From contig OZ029925.1 in NCBI GenBank assembly GCA_964023275.1, forward strand, positions 10,037,719 through 10,101,718: a DNA stretch of 64,000 bases. The letters run 5' to 3'. Every line of letters starts with the position of its first letter. The first letter of the stretch is position 1. Position numbers and translations under genes: made by a program. The notes beneath the pieces are model-generated. The model was not told where the DNA came from, ran no database searches, and worked only from the letters and a program-made list of their open reading frames with translations. This stretch comes from Norana najaformis (Eukaryota; Annelida; Clitellata; Crassiclitellata; Hormogastridae). Positions 12,201 through 24,400 of this stretch are shown here, piece by piece.

Positions 12201-14909
12201 TATAGAAAACTATGTAAATTTTCATTTACATGTTCCTCTAAATGTCTTGGAAAGAAAGAAACAAGCGCAAGTTAACACATCACCTTTCGAATGTTCAGAA
12301 TAGAAGTTTCTGGGGATGATGAAGACAGTTAATCCAAGCAGAAGCACAGCGGCAGTAATGATGTAGCCAAGAAAGAAATTGATCTCTTGCTGGACGTAAA
12401 CTATAGCCAAGCACGATATGCATCCACCAATATTAACAAACCAGTAATACCTACAACACCGAAACAGAGCAATAACACCACAATGATATATAATCTATAC
12501 AACATTTAAAGTCTTATCTGTCTCAACTGATTGTACTAGTTAACCAAGACCATCTTTAATTTTCTCACGACAGTTTCTATAATACACCAAGGCTTACTTC
12601 TGTTATTTTATGGCTAAAATGCCAACCTGATAACAGTGGTCTAAAACCCAGAAAACCCTAAATTATCAGATATGGCAAAAAACACAAAATAGCCAAAAGT
12701 CAGGAAGGTAGAGAAGTCCTCACCAGATAAAAAATGACTGTACGGCATTTTTTCCGAGTGGCTCCACCTGCTGAGCCCCAAGTGGACTTATGTTGACTTT
12801 TATGCTACCAACTCCAAAAGCAATGAGCAACAGGATAAACAGGAAGTAACCTCGCTTATAGGCCTAAAAACATCAGCAAAACAAGTCTATAAACTCAGAC
12901 TGACATGATTCAAAAAAGATGTTTTTCAGTCTTTTCAGGTTGAACTTACACCCAAAATTTATCTGACTGAAGAACCATTTGAATGCTGTCTGAGGGCATG
13001 ATTTACTGTATTCAGGAACTGTGCTGCAGAAACTGATTCCCATTAACTCTTTGAAACCTTTACTAAATGCTGCATAACAATCAATTTACATTTTTTCATT
13101 ACAGGATATGAACAGTATTCCTTAAACCACAGTTATGAAATTCACTACTTGATACTGAATCCAAAATAATATTTATAAAAATAGATATTTATAAAATCTA
13201 CTAATGCCTGACAAAACAAAAGCTCGTGAATGCGCAGAGCAATGTCAAACATACCAACGGCAGTCCATACTTAAAGCCGTTCTCATCATAACCAAACGCT
13301 GCATTGTAGTCAAAAGCAACAACCGGCAACAGAACAGCACCTGAAAAACACAACACTACCAACTATTCCTTATTTCATCAATGATTTCCATGTCAAATGA
13401 AACCAAAAAAAATTGTGCAAGCAAGTGACTCTCACTGGCTCACAGCAGTGATGCTGAAATAAATACTGCACGAGTAGTATCAAAGCGACGTTTTATTTCA
13501 GATTTAAAGAATACCTTGGAAAACTAGAGAGAAATTGTATACAAAGGCAACGCAAAACCTCCTGCCACATTCTCTTTGGTGAAAAATGTTCCTGCTCTTC
13601 ATTCTACCAGCATTGTTCTAACTTTGCACAGCAGTACAGCCAAGGAACCCCTGAATATAGCGACTTTGCAATTGAGCTATATAGCAGTAAAACTTATCTG
13701 GTTGATTTTCTAAAGTCCACATTTGCACATCAGAAGAACTGAAAGCTGATTACGTGTCTTTAGCCAGTGGCACAATAAAGACATTTTCTAGAAGAATGGA
13801 ACTTCAATAACTACAACCAGTCCACACCAGATGCTACACAAATGGTCAAAACATCTTACATCATGCATACGCACGCTCACATTCACACACACACAGATGG
13901 ACCCCCAATCACATCTTTCTCACATAACTAGCGATGCCCATAATCTCCACCATTCCACACACCACTGTCAAATGAACTATGTCACTACAATTCTTACCAA
14001 CTGCATAAATGAGGAAGCTTGCGTAGATTATGTTGAAGCGTCCAGAGATTGTGTCTGCAATTCGTCCTCCCAACAACGGAACAAAGTAAGCAATTGCTGT
14101 CACAAGATACAAGTATTAAAACATTACCGATACACACAGAAAACTGCAACAGTAAATGTGAAATAACAAGCCACAGTCTTTACCAAGTTACCGTCGGTTT
14201 CAACGTGCGAGGTCAGAAAAAGATATTTCACATAAACTAAATTCAAATTCAATAATATAAATTGTAGTCTGGTGACTGCTATAGCACCAGGCATCAGTTA
14301 CATCAGATACAGTTGACCCCATTTACAAAATAATTAATTTAAATTCCTTGCAGACAGCAAAGGTCTACATCAGTTGTAACTGTAAACTCAGCATTTATCC
14401 ATCACTCAAGAAAGCAAAAACAAGTGAACCTGATTATCTGCAATCACTAAAATAAGATAAAATCATTAACACAAAAAGAGGTTCATATTTAGCTCAAGTT
14501 CTATCACTGTTCTTCACACTTCACCTTCTGTATGCCTGCAGAAGCAGTTCAGTGCTAATAAACATTTCCAAAAGTCTGTTACATAGATATCCTAATACAT
14601 TCTATGTAAATGCATTACACACTTTAGATTTATTTCTCAGGTCTATTTTGCTTCTATACCTGTGAAGATGAGGTTAATCGTGACAGCTAAGGCACTTGAA
14701 TACTCCAGATCGTTAGTGCAGAACATGACAAGATTGCCAAGGACGCCGTAATACGTCATGCGTTCGCACATAACAGCAAACAGCAGCAGACAAGTCACCG
14801 AATAGATTTTTGCATGATTTATTTCCTCCTCATTGTCACTTTTAAAAACTGAATTCTCCATCTCATTATCCGAGTTGCTTAGAAACGGTGACTTTTCACG
14901 TGCAGGCAT
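9212..14909 (-). CDS. SLC15/POT family transporter (10 exons, 570 aa)
   Basis: This is a major-facilitator-fold transporter of the proton-coupled oligopeptide (POT/PTR2) family. Exons in coding order: 14909-14660, 14096-13998, 13340-13255, 12863-12724, 12450-12284, 11605-11385, 11044-10858, 10379-10179, 9711-9577, 9438-9212. All are GT-AG with matching phases, giving 570 residues. Marks seen: GGRIADTISGRF (PTR2 signature, residues 93-104); IKVNISPLGAQQ in the fourth helix region; PQFILNGVGETF then ALEFAYTESP near the tenth helix; and GHLEWFVFLLAG at the last helix. The length fits the short animal members (SLC15A3/A4, near 570-580 aa) rather than SLC15A1/A2 (over 700 aa with a large extracellular loop), so I suggest an SLC15A4-like lysosomal or endosomal role, tentatively. 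The start is the first ATG after a 5' UTR exon whose acceptor is near 14970; an in-frame ATG at 14996 would be intronic. Oddity: the ExxER motif reads V-M-C-E-R (residues 46-50). In the last exon the longest open frame is not the coding one. Confidence 0.9.
11722..11974 (-). repeat. tRNA-derived SINE, family S1, copy 1 (in SLC15 intron)
   Basis: Read on the - strand it begins with a tRNA-like head: an A-box-like tagtctagtgatc and a B box ggttcaaatccc. A body containing cagtgggaagatcaggcagc and atgaagtcgctaac follows. The same parts in the same order occur at 61070-61345. Confidence 0.7.
12095..12235 (+). repeat. Short dispersed repeat S3, copy 1
   Basis: The stretch with gagctcaccctattaagtca, caggatcaagaccacatggt and cgctatagaaaactatgtaa, ending in a catttaca tail, aligns along its length with 49735-49825. 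It lies in the SLC15 intron between exons 5 and 6. The end just left of exon 5 was not resolved. Confidence 0.6.
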
Positions 14910-15039
14910 GATTCGTCTACAACTTTCATTCACGTCTTTAAATCGATTGACCTCCAGCCTCTCACTGAAATACAAAATTTGCCAGCAAATTAGCATTAAC
15001 AGTTAAGCCTCTCCAATAATAATTCAGGCACTATGCTTG

Positions 15040-15217
15040 CCTCGAGTTGTGTAGCATCATAGTTAAGTGTATGGTTAGCATGCTGGTCAAGAGTTCAAAT
15101 TCCGATCAAGCACCCTCTAGTGAATTTGACTATCAATCTATCGTCACAACACGTTGTCGGTGTGAAGATTAAACGATAGGAAAGCGGGCATACCGCTTGT
15201 TCCCATGAACCGTATAT
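15040..15217 (+). repeat. Probable tRNA-derived SINE remnant
   Basis: agcatcatagttaagtgtat and then gagttcaaattccgatc resemble a degenerate A box and B box about 40 bases apart, as in a tRNA-derived SINE head. I found no second clear copy in the window, so this is tentative. Confidence 0.4.
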
Positions 15218-15313
15218 AGTTAAGAAAATGGTGACGCAACTGCACTGTTCTTCAACCCGTAACTGCCTCTAGCAGTTACGGGCTGAAGTGTTAGCGTCTC
15301 CATTTTCTGAACT
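15218..15313. repeat. Foldback element (96-bp imperfect palindrome)
   Basis: The central arms 15250-15266 and 15272-15288 are complementary at 16 of 17 positions around a 5-nt loop. Pairing resumes outwards (gacgc with gcgtc; agaaaatgg with ccattttct; gtt with aac), interrupted by a short internal loop and single mismatches. It lies between two divergent genes and carries no open frame. Confidence 0.75.
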
Positions 15314-15789
15314 TCTCATTTTGGAACTCCATAAATGAGGTGGACGCTTCAGACATTCAACCGTAAACAAGAATACCCACTGCACACTGAATTATTCAAA
15401 GCCATAAAAGCAAAGCCGAACAAGTCGTTGATTTTACGTAATCATACTGACAGATAAAATAACATTAATTAAGCACTATTACGTTTGAACAATAATGTAG
15501 ACTTATAAATAAGTCCATTCAAAACTTTTTAAAGTCCACCAGAATACGTATTACTGTGAACTCTTCAAACTCACAATTTTCGCTGAACGATAACCTTTTC
15601 GTCAACTTTCTTCCCAACAAACTCCAAACCTAATTCGCTCTAAATACGTCCGAATCACCCAAAGCATCGAATCCGGCGGGGCTTTCAACTTGACCTAGTT
15701 CGACCACCGATGCGTAAGTTTAATCTAGACGGCGACTTTTCATGTAGTGGCTTATAGCCTTATCGAGCCGTCAGTTACGTCTAAATGGA

Positions 15790-16220
15790 GTACACACGAC
15801 GATGCTGTTGGGGAAGAGTCTGTGCTATGAAGGACAATTGAAAAGGTATACGATTACAATATTGGAGACAAGGAGGAGAAGAGGAGACTTTTTGAAGCTT
15901 ATATGATCATCACTGTAGTCAGTGCAGTGGCAGAGGTTCTTTGAAGTAGTACCGAGCAGTACGACTCGAGGCTAGGGGGCACAGATATAAATCATTTAAG
16001 AAACCGATTGGAACAGTAGGACAGAAACTCTTTAGTTGTTGAGTTGTAGAAGTGTGGAATAGTTTGGATGAAAATACTGTCTCAGTGGACATATTACAGC
16101 CTTTAAGAAGAACCTAGAAAGGATTGGCTATTCCTGGTTAATTTGCAGGGGCTCTAACACAGATTATGCCAACCATTTAAAATTTGCGACTCAACTTTTG
16201 TTGTGCACTGTAGAAATCTC
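15790..16220 (+). mobile_element. Decayed LINE 3' fragment (reverse transcriptase C-terminus)
   Basis: Across frameshifts one can read V-V-E-V-W-N-S-L-D-E-N-T-V-S followed by a lysine-containing L-Q-P-L-K-K-N-L-E. This is the usual C-terminal signature of CR1/Jockey-type LINE proteins. It ends in cactgtagaaatctcaag, which matches the 3' end of the GATTAC-tailed family elsewhere in the window. Confidence 0.6.
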
Positions 16221-16711
16221 AAGCAAAGATCTTAGAGTCTAAGACTCTAATATCTTTGTCTCAAGCTTACGATTTTGATTATGTTATGATATGTTGTAGA
16301 ACTCTTGGCGCTTTTCTACTTGGCCTAGATTTCGTGACTTGGCCTAAAAGCTGTGAGCGATAATAGCGGATTCAAAGTATTGACAATAAATCGTACAACT
16401 AGATTATGAACCCTGACGTGAACAGTCTGGATAGTTTAGACGATTAAGTACAGAGTTTGGAAATGATAATTTATTAGTTTGAGGTAAGAGTTTATCATCC
16501 GTTATGTAACAACGCTAAGGGAAGTATAGATGTTAGGGTCGGCATATCAAGAGATTGTGTGGTGGTTGTTCTGATTTCTGCCCTGACGACAGCACACAGA
16601 TTCATCCTGCTTTCACGTTTTCACGCTCAGTGTATTTTTCGTAGTTGTGTTTGTATTTCATTCATTGCAGGTTGCTAAACTCGGCCCACTGCCGATCGCT
16701 TGCTTTTGAGT

Positions 16712-19700
16712 ATGCTGACAACACAGACATGGACAGCAGCCATTGGCGGCGCTGTATTGGCAGCAATATTCTTCATTGGCCGTTGGATTAAGAAGAGGCA
16801 TCGCCTTGCGGCTTCTCGAAAAGTGCTGCATGGCAAAGTTGTGCTTATCACTGGGGCAAGCTCAGGACTCGGTGAAGGTAACTGTAAAATCAGCATTTAA
16901 TTCATTTGAGCAGATTCTTTCCATGCACCAGTTATATTAATAATTAAATTTTACAGGGGATATAGTGTCACCATGTAATGACAAAGAATCAGTTGCTGAT
17001 GCAAAGCAAGTATTACTTGGTCAAGTTCCTGACACAATGATGAAGCATTGATAGGTGGCGTTAATAATTATTTGTATGTGAAGGATCAACTTACTTGAGG
17101 TCCTTAAACAATGACTGCCTTAGGTGAATCAATGACTTGGTTGCCATGACATGTAAACTAGTCAGCCACTTTGTTTCTTTGGCTTTGATAAGAGCTGATA
17201 TAATTATTTCAGTCACTATAAAAGTAATAAATGTACTACAGTGTACCAGGTATAATGTGGTTGTGCTTTTATTATGTGTGTTGGCACTAGGGTGCAACTA
17301 TTGTCTGATTATTGCAACTTAAAATTAAACTTTTCAAACTCTGAAGTCCTTAATCACGTCTGTCCTTACCTGCAAAACCCCATGACACCATGAACATGTT
17401 CATAGTGGGACACTGGTTTTGGTCTTACCTTTTAGGACTTTGTATTGAAACTGTCCAAATGACATTGTGTTTGCAGATTTCATGTGGTTTGACAGTGGTG
17501 TTGATTTGGTTTGCATGACACAGCTCTCGTTAAGCACTGAGATTTTCTTAAATGTTAAATTTGCATATACTGAAACAGAGATCTTTTTTGTTCTACTTTA
17601 GCGTGTGCATGTGCATTCTACGCTGTTGGATGTCGAGTAATTCTTTGCGCCAGAAGAACTGCGGAACTTGAACGAGTGAAGCAGGAACTTCAGAGGCAAT
17701 CACATGTTAGTTCAGTCATATTGCTTGAGAATGACTGGCTTGTGTTGAAATGGGATTGATTGCTTTTCATAACTGTCCGGAGTTTAAGTCCTGAATATTT
17801 TGGCAATTTGTTTTGGAAAGAGCAACAACCAATTTAATGCCTTTGTTTTTTTAAAGGTGCTATATCAATAGCCCGATTCTTACATACATACATACATACA
17901 TACAGAGGTATAGTAACCTTATTTTTGGAAGGCTTGTCATGTTTACTCTTCAACCAAAAGCATGATTTAGCAATTTTTTCCAACGTACTCCCTGAGAAAT
18001 GTAAGTCATGTAGTTGATAGAATCGTGTAGTGAGTTCGATTACTTACCTTACTTTCCTTCGTTCAGTTGGAGTATACTGTCACTTTCTGCCATCTGCTTA
18101 CAGTCAACAACGACATTCGAACCAAAGGTCTTGACCCTTGACCTTGCAAATTTGCCATCCATTCCGGCGGCCATGGAAACTGCTGTCGGATTCCATGGAC
18201 ATGTGGACATCATAATCAACAATGGAGGAGTCAGCTCACGAGGGGCAATTGAAGACACAAAGATGGAGGTTGATCAGGCAGTAATGAACATCAACTATTT
18301 TGGACAGGTGGCCATTACAAAGGGTGCATATCTTTTAAGTAATCATGCAAATCATATTGATTTTGGTTTTTAGTTCATTATTTGATACTTGTATTGATGA
18401 CATAAATTGAAGATAATTTGAATCATCTATTACTAATATTTCATTTAGGTAAGTGACATTTTTTCACACAGCATATGTTGATTGGCTGAATGAGGAATCA
18501 TTTTCATTTTACTGCTTAATTTTTATGCTTATGTAAATTTGTTTGTAATATTTTGGAATTTAATAATCTGAAAGTCCCAAATATTTGGTTGTTAAATTAA
18601 GTACTACATCAGTTTAAGAATTTACTTTGGTAGAAATTGTCTCTACTATTGGCTACCAGATAGACACTTATAGTTATTATACTACATGTAGTTGCCTTAG
18701 AAATAGAAGTTGATACCCTGGAAACAGTGTGTGTAATTTTCTTGTAGCTCTACTTCATCAGATGATTGAGAGGCGCAGTGGCCATGTTGTTGCAGTCAGC
18801 AGCACACAGGGCAAACTGGCTTTGCCATTCCGTGCTGCATGTAAGTTCCAGTCAGTAGGTTTATATTCAGTTTTTAGAAGGCAACAGAAGCATGGGAACA
18901 GGAAGAAACCCCAACAACAAATTGTGCATGGTGTTTGGCTAAAAATGCTTTGCCCAGTGCATCAGAGAACATCTTCTGGAGATTAGAATTGTGGATGTGG
19001 CAAAGGAACGTTTTATAAGAGCCAACCAACCTGGATTAAATGAGCATGGCGATTTTATTGTAATGTAACCGAGCATATATGTAGCACCTTTTCATGCTCT
19101 TCAACACCCGTGTAGAGTAAGCGACAAATGGCCTTTAGTAACTCCCAGTTGTGCCATTAATATTATTCCAGCCTACTTTGAACTTCCTAATTTTACTTTG
19201 AACTTCCTAATTTTTGCCAATATTCCTTTCTCAGTATGCTCGAAGCTTTCCAGTTTGTGCCATTATTGCTTTTCCAATCTAGTCTGTTTTCCTGCTTCTT
19301 TTGCAGTACTTGACACCGTTGTCAACATAGGTAACAGGACTTTAGCTATATAATTATCCACTTAAACTCAGTCAGTTGTTACTGTGGTGTGTGTATGTAT
19401 AGACAGTGCATCAAAGCATGCTCTCCAGAGCTTCTTCGATAGTCTTCGAGCAGAAGTCGCCCAACACCAAATAGCTGTGACTGTCGTAAGTCCCAGCTAC
19501 ATTCAAACCAACCTCTCATTGGCTGCTCTGACTCCAGACGGCACATCTCACGGAGGTAATAAGTTTTTATTTTGCTGTAGTCTCTTGTAATGGTAAAAGC
19601 TTCTTAGGTGTAAAGTACACCAGAGGCTCGTTTTTATGCTGTGTTAACACCCGCGACTACCCTTAAACCCATAACAGACAATGTTTCACAGAGGTGGTAG

Positions 19701-20010
19701 GAGATAGTATATACCCGATAAATGCTCTTTGAATTTATTACAATTTATATTTTTATGCATGAGGGGGCTTATACGAGTTTGGCAACATTGCATTGCAGCG
19801 ATGGATGAGACACAGGCCAGAGGGATGAGTGCACAGTACGTTGCTCAAAGAATCCTAAACGCTGTTGCCTGTCAAGAAAACGAGGTCCTTGTTGCACCAC
19901 TTATACATCGAATAGCAGTCTACCTACGAAACATTCTGCCTGACTTGTACTTTAAAATTATGCTGGCTCGTGCCAAAACTCAACTTAAAGAAAAATCAAA
20001 GAAGCAGTAA
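16712..20010 (+). CDS. DHRS7B: DHRS7B, short-chain dehydrogenase/reductase (6 exons, 315 aa)
   Basis: DHRS7B (PexRAP) is a membrane-anchored NADPH-dependent SDR enzyme of peroxisome and ER, credited with reducing acyl/alkyl-DHAP in ether-lipid synthesis. Exons: 16712-16877, 17602-17705, 18104-18323, 18748-18840, 19403-19555, 19799-20010; all GT-AG with matching phases. Seen in the 315 residues: an N-terminal membrane segment (about 9-26); the cofactor glycine motif TGASSGLG (47-54); NNGG (129-132) in place of the usual NNAG; VSSTQG with the catalytic Ser (181-182); and YSASK with catalytic Tyr195 and Lys199. The DHRS7B-like stretches [13 protein letters not shown] and YIQTNLSL, and a C-terminal [13 protein letters not shown], separate it from other SDRs. 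Length matches the vertebrate protein (about 325). The start is the first ATG in frame; upstream frame extension has only TTG. The neighbour on its 3' side is another peroxisomal gene. Confidence 0.93.
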
Positions 20011-20165
20011 AACGTATTTAAAGGTCATTTATTTGTCTCGAAATTTCCAGGACAATAATTTGTGCAAGGCGCAAGCAACAGAATGTTTTCTTCTGCTGTA
20101 TGCACATGAAATTAATGTATGTTGGATACTGTGCTGTTAAGAAACATTTCTGGTAGCGTTTCTAT

Positions 20166-20171
20166 AATAAA
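20166..20171 (+). terminator. DHRS7B polyadenylation signal
   Basis: An AATAAA lies 156 bases after the DHRS7B stop codon, with an AT-rich stretch following. Confidence 0.5.
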
Positions 20172-21419
20172 CAGCTCAATACACTTGAGATCGCAACTGA
20201 TGAACCAGCAGCATTGTACTGTACAGTTAATGCAAAAAAACTTAGGAATAAAACATACTTAAAACTTAAATCATTTTAAATAATGTGCAATAACAAATTA
20301 CCTCACCAGGGAATTTGGCTTCTATAACAAATAAAATGACCCATAAAAGAAATAATTGGCAGCTTAAATTATTGAAACAGAATTTATACAAAATCTCATA
20401 AACATGATTAATTATATAAAACACATATTTCCATAGATTGCCAGAATTTTAAAAGCTATATGAAAACATTATTCATCTGTGGAAACGAAACACTGCGCTT
20501 CATTTATAAGGTATTGATGAATGGGTAACCAGTATTGCAATCCCTGCAATTTTGACTGTGCCACACACGAGTGCACAGATGCACTTTCATTAAACATGCC
20601 ACTGATGAATGCCCTTTGGTGGTAGATGGTAAAGTGGTAAAACCTTGCACTGCATCATCAAAGGTTCATATTCCAGGCGAATAAAAAATTTACATCTTTT
20701 ACTTAAATGTTTCAGTTACGTTATAGATTATTTTCTACTGTTTATCTTTGACGTATGTAATTGTGGAATCCACTTTCAGGTTGGACAAAATTACATTTAC
20801 ATATGTTGATACATTTAAATTTTAGCCTAGCTGATTTTCTACAATACACTGTAGCAAAACATCACAAGACTTCTAATTTAACAGTCTTTTACAAGAGCTG
20901 CACACCTGGCTGTGCGACAGATGGAAAGAAAAGACGTACACACCCAAAAAAGAAAGCAGAGAATTACTTGATTTTTCGACAGGTTACACAGAACGTCTGA
21001 AATAAATTAATAACAATAACCGGTGATCTACATGTCAACAAAGCTTCAGTGGTTCAAAATATAAGAGCTTTCCTCTACTGCTGTAATTAGAATAAATTAT
21101 GATAATATGCTATTTCATCGCTTGCATTTCCAGTTTGGCCAATAGATGCATTGCAAAGTACTCCTGATAAATTAACAAGTGCTGTGTCTTAGAAGTTGCT
21201 ATCTGAATGTCGAGATATACAGATGGCTGTCAAGTTACAGCAACTTAACAATTGGAATACAAGCTAGAAAATGATATTAAAACCCCAAAGGTCACAATTT
21301 ACCCAAAACAAGTAGACTTCATATGCGGACCTAACAAGAATTATCTACATGTCACAGAAATGTTATAAACCATTAGTTTTCAATGCACCTAAATCTCTTG
21401 CTAGCTCCTTCCAAATCTC
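20172..21419. other. Intergenic space between convergent DHRS7B and SLC25A17
   Basis: No gene recognised. The space is AT-rich, with presumed 3' UTRs from both sides. A 79-aa frame at 20761-21000 has no recognisable domain. A stretch at 20620-20690 (ggtagatggtaaagtggtaa, then aggttcatattcc) is weakly tRNA-SINE-like. Confidence 0.4.
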
Positions 21420-24400
21420 CTAAGCAACTTTTGCCTTGGCTGGAAACTGTTGACGCATCGCTTGGAAAACAAATGCCACAATCTTTTCATATGTCAGGAA
21501 CATTAGTGCTGCCATAGCAACCGTCTGTGTGAGTTTTGTTTCAAGGCCTTTGTACATCGCGAGCCAGCCCTGGTTTCTGGAAACGCGTAACAGAACAGAA
21601 ATAAATTGATAGACTGGAAGGCTGAATGGTAAATGCAGCATCAAAAACATGTTTGATGAAAACTCTGTGGGTTTAAAGGAATTCAACTAGATTAACAGGC
21701 TTGGAAAACCACCTGTGCTGTTAAGTTAACTTGAATGTCTATCTCCAGGTGAATACAACTGAGCATAACTATCCACAATGTTATGCTACATCTGTCGTGG
21801 GCTTTCTGCAAGTAATGCACAGCCAGAGGCTGTCATTCTCATCATTATTAATTATGTTTAAACATGGTTTACCTTAGGTACCAGTCATTATACTAGCATA
21901 TTGTGGACCACCACAATCAGAAGACAGTAGTTATGAAAAATATATAAAAACCACAACTTTGTTAGAGACTTCACGTAAAGTGAGTAATTCTTAAACAAAT
22001 ATCCCATAAGTTATTTTGCTGTTTCAGGCCAAGCTTAGCGCGTACAGCATTAATAGTCATAGATGTGTTTTATGCTGATTGATAAGCTATTCTCAGTGAT
22101 CATTCGATTATGAACAAGCTAATGTTCTTTCTGAACTTAAAATTATGTAGGACACATATTGAGAGCTTTCGAAGAAAAGAGCCTCTTTAAAAGCACTCCA
22201 TCAAGAGTCAATCATTTAATTCAGAGTACAATTGCCGATACTACAGATAAGAAAACAGAACAGTGAGTCACATATACCAAACACTATGCATTTCAAATGA
22301 CTCACCTAATTGTGGTCTTCAGCCAGTGGATCATGCCATGCTGAAACTGCCCTGCCTGCGGTACAAATTCAACATTTTTAAACAGTTAAAATATATAAAT
22401 TTTATTAGAACTGCTAAGCACACTGAGTTCAAATGAAGTTAAATTATTTGCGATTAAGCCAAAACTTTACCTTACAGCATAAAACTGTAACTGGAAAGCT
22501 TTCTTTTCCAACACAAATAACTTGTAAGCAGAAAATAAAAAAATTATTACATACCGGTATGTTACAGAATAAACTAGCAAGGAAAAAATAAATACAGTAA
22601 AACAATACCATAGCAAAGGTAAAGTAAATGTAAAACAAATAATTAGCTTACTCAATAACAAAACTAACAGTGAAAGAAACAACATACGCAAAATGTATTC
22701 AAAGCAAAACACACCCTAAGTTTTGACTGGATTACTTGTAGAGGGTAGGTCACAATCGTTGCTATCATCTTGGCTATGGCACCCATCAGAAAGTAAACAA
22801 ATCCCGACAGTTCCTGTCAATCACAATACAACCAAAGTTACAGTTCCAAGAGTTTAACAGTTTAACAATACACACCCACACAGTGATTTTGTGCTAGAGT
22901 GCCGCTAACGCATATTCACGAATTGGCTTCACAGGCAATTTTTTCGACCTGCTGTTGTCCTTTCATTTGTCTACTTCAACAAATGATTGATCAATAGTTC
23001 ACTCCAGGGCTTGAAGTCTTCAATCCATGGCAGCTTAAGCCTTTGATTAATGCTTTAAGAATTGTGATAACAGTCTTATGATAAAGGATTTGTCAATGGA
23101 TAGTGATACACAACAGCTGACTACATTACCCAACACTCCCCTACCTTCTCCTCCATAAGAACTGGCATCAAGCCAACATCACAGCAGTCAGTAAAAAGCA
23201 AATGCTAGGTTTTATGAGCCCAGGAGGGGACAGAGAAAAGTGATCCTGCCTTGCTGTGTGCATATTTCTGAAGCCTTCGCTTGAGAGCCTCATAGACCAT
23301 GAACTGTATAGCAGGGTTGATTGATAGAACAAACGAAGGCATCGATCCGCTCCATAAGCCGAGCACACCTTCGTCTCGTGCTATCTTGTACAGTGCATCT
23401 GAAACAAGGAAGGGAACAGCACATTTGAAACATGCCTTTGAGAGGAAATCCTTGAATTTCTAGCTTGGACACATAAGCAATATCAGTAATTCAATTATCA
23501 AATCCTTAGAGGCAAGGCAGGTTAGTCACAGAAACCTAGCCCAAAATCCAACACCCAATAGGCAATTAACAGAAGAGATTTGGTTATATATAGACAAATG
23601 CCAGCGATCTGGAAGGTGGATGACTTTAGAAAATCAAACCTTACTCAAGTTTAACTCACTGAAGTACTTGTGTTTGCACAAATATATTTTGTACCTGAAT
23701 CACAGCTTAGTCTGTTCAAAACTGGTTTCTGACTGGACCATGTTGGTAAAGACAGCAATGTAATGTAACAAAGCATTTATATAGCACCCTTCAAGCACCT
23801 CCCAAGTGCTGATCTTAGGACACACTGAATGCTATGCACATGCACCTCAGCTGAAAGTTCAACTTGTTGAGAAAGTAGTTTAATGTAATACTTATGTAGC
23901 ATATACTTGATAACAGTAAAACAATACGTATGGTTAATTGTAATCATAATTGCAGTTATACAGCACCTCTTCAATGAAAACAATGCAGAGGTGCTCCCTA
24001 TCCGACAGTACAAGAACACAACAGACTGATCTTCAATCACTGGTGAAACAGAGGAAGAGAAAGAAAGGCCTGTATTTTATTAAGACCTTACACACATCTA
24101 AGAAAGGCACATTCTAGGCTTTTTTCAGCACTGACCAAGCATTCCAGAATAGTGCTTCATTTGAATTTCGTTTTCAACCTGCGCACCATCTCGCTGACGC
24201 TCCTGCTTCTCCTTATGCCATTTGACACCCTGGAGCTTTAGTCTCGTGTTTGCAACCCACAACGGAGTGGTTAACACCACGTTAACGACTCCTGAACAGC
24301 AAAGAACAAGTCACATTAAAAATATTTCTATACTTATTATGTTTTTGTGAAGATGTAAAACTGGATCGAACAGACAAAACAGTACATTTTTTGAAAGGTC

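Larger units (their letters stand above)
14910..16711. promoter_or_regulatory. Shared upstream region of divergent SLC15 and DHRS7B genes
   Basis: The two start codons are 1.8 kb apart and point away from each other. The region holds an SLC15 5' UTR exon edge (acceptor near 14970, - strand), a SINE-like piece, a foldback hairpin and a decayed LINE tail. I could not pick out a TATA box or defined promoter element for either gene. Confidence 0.35.
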
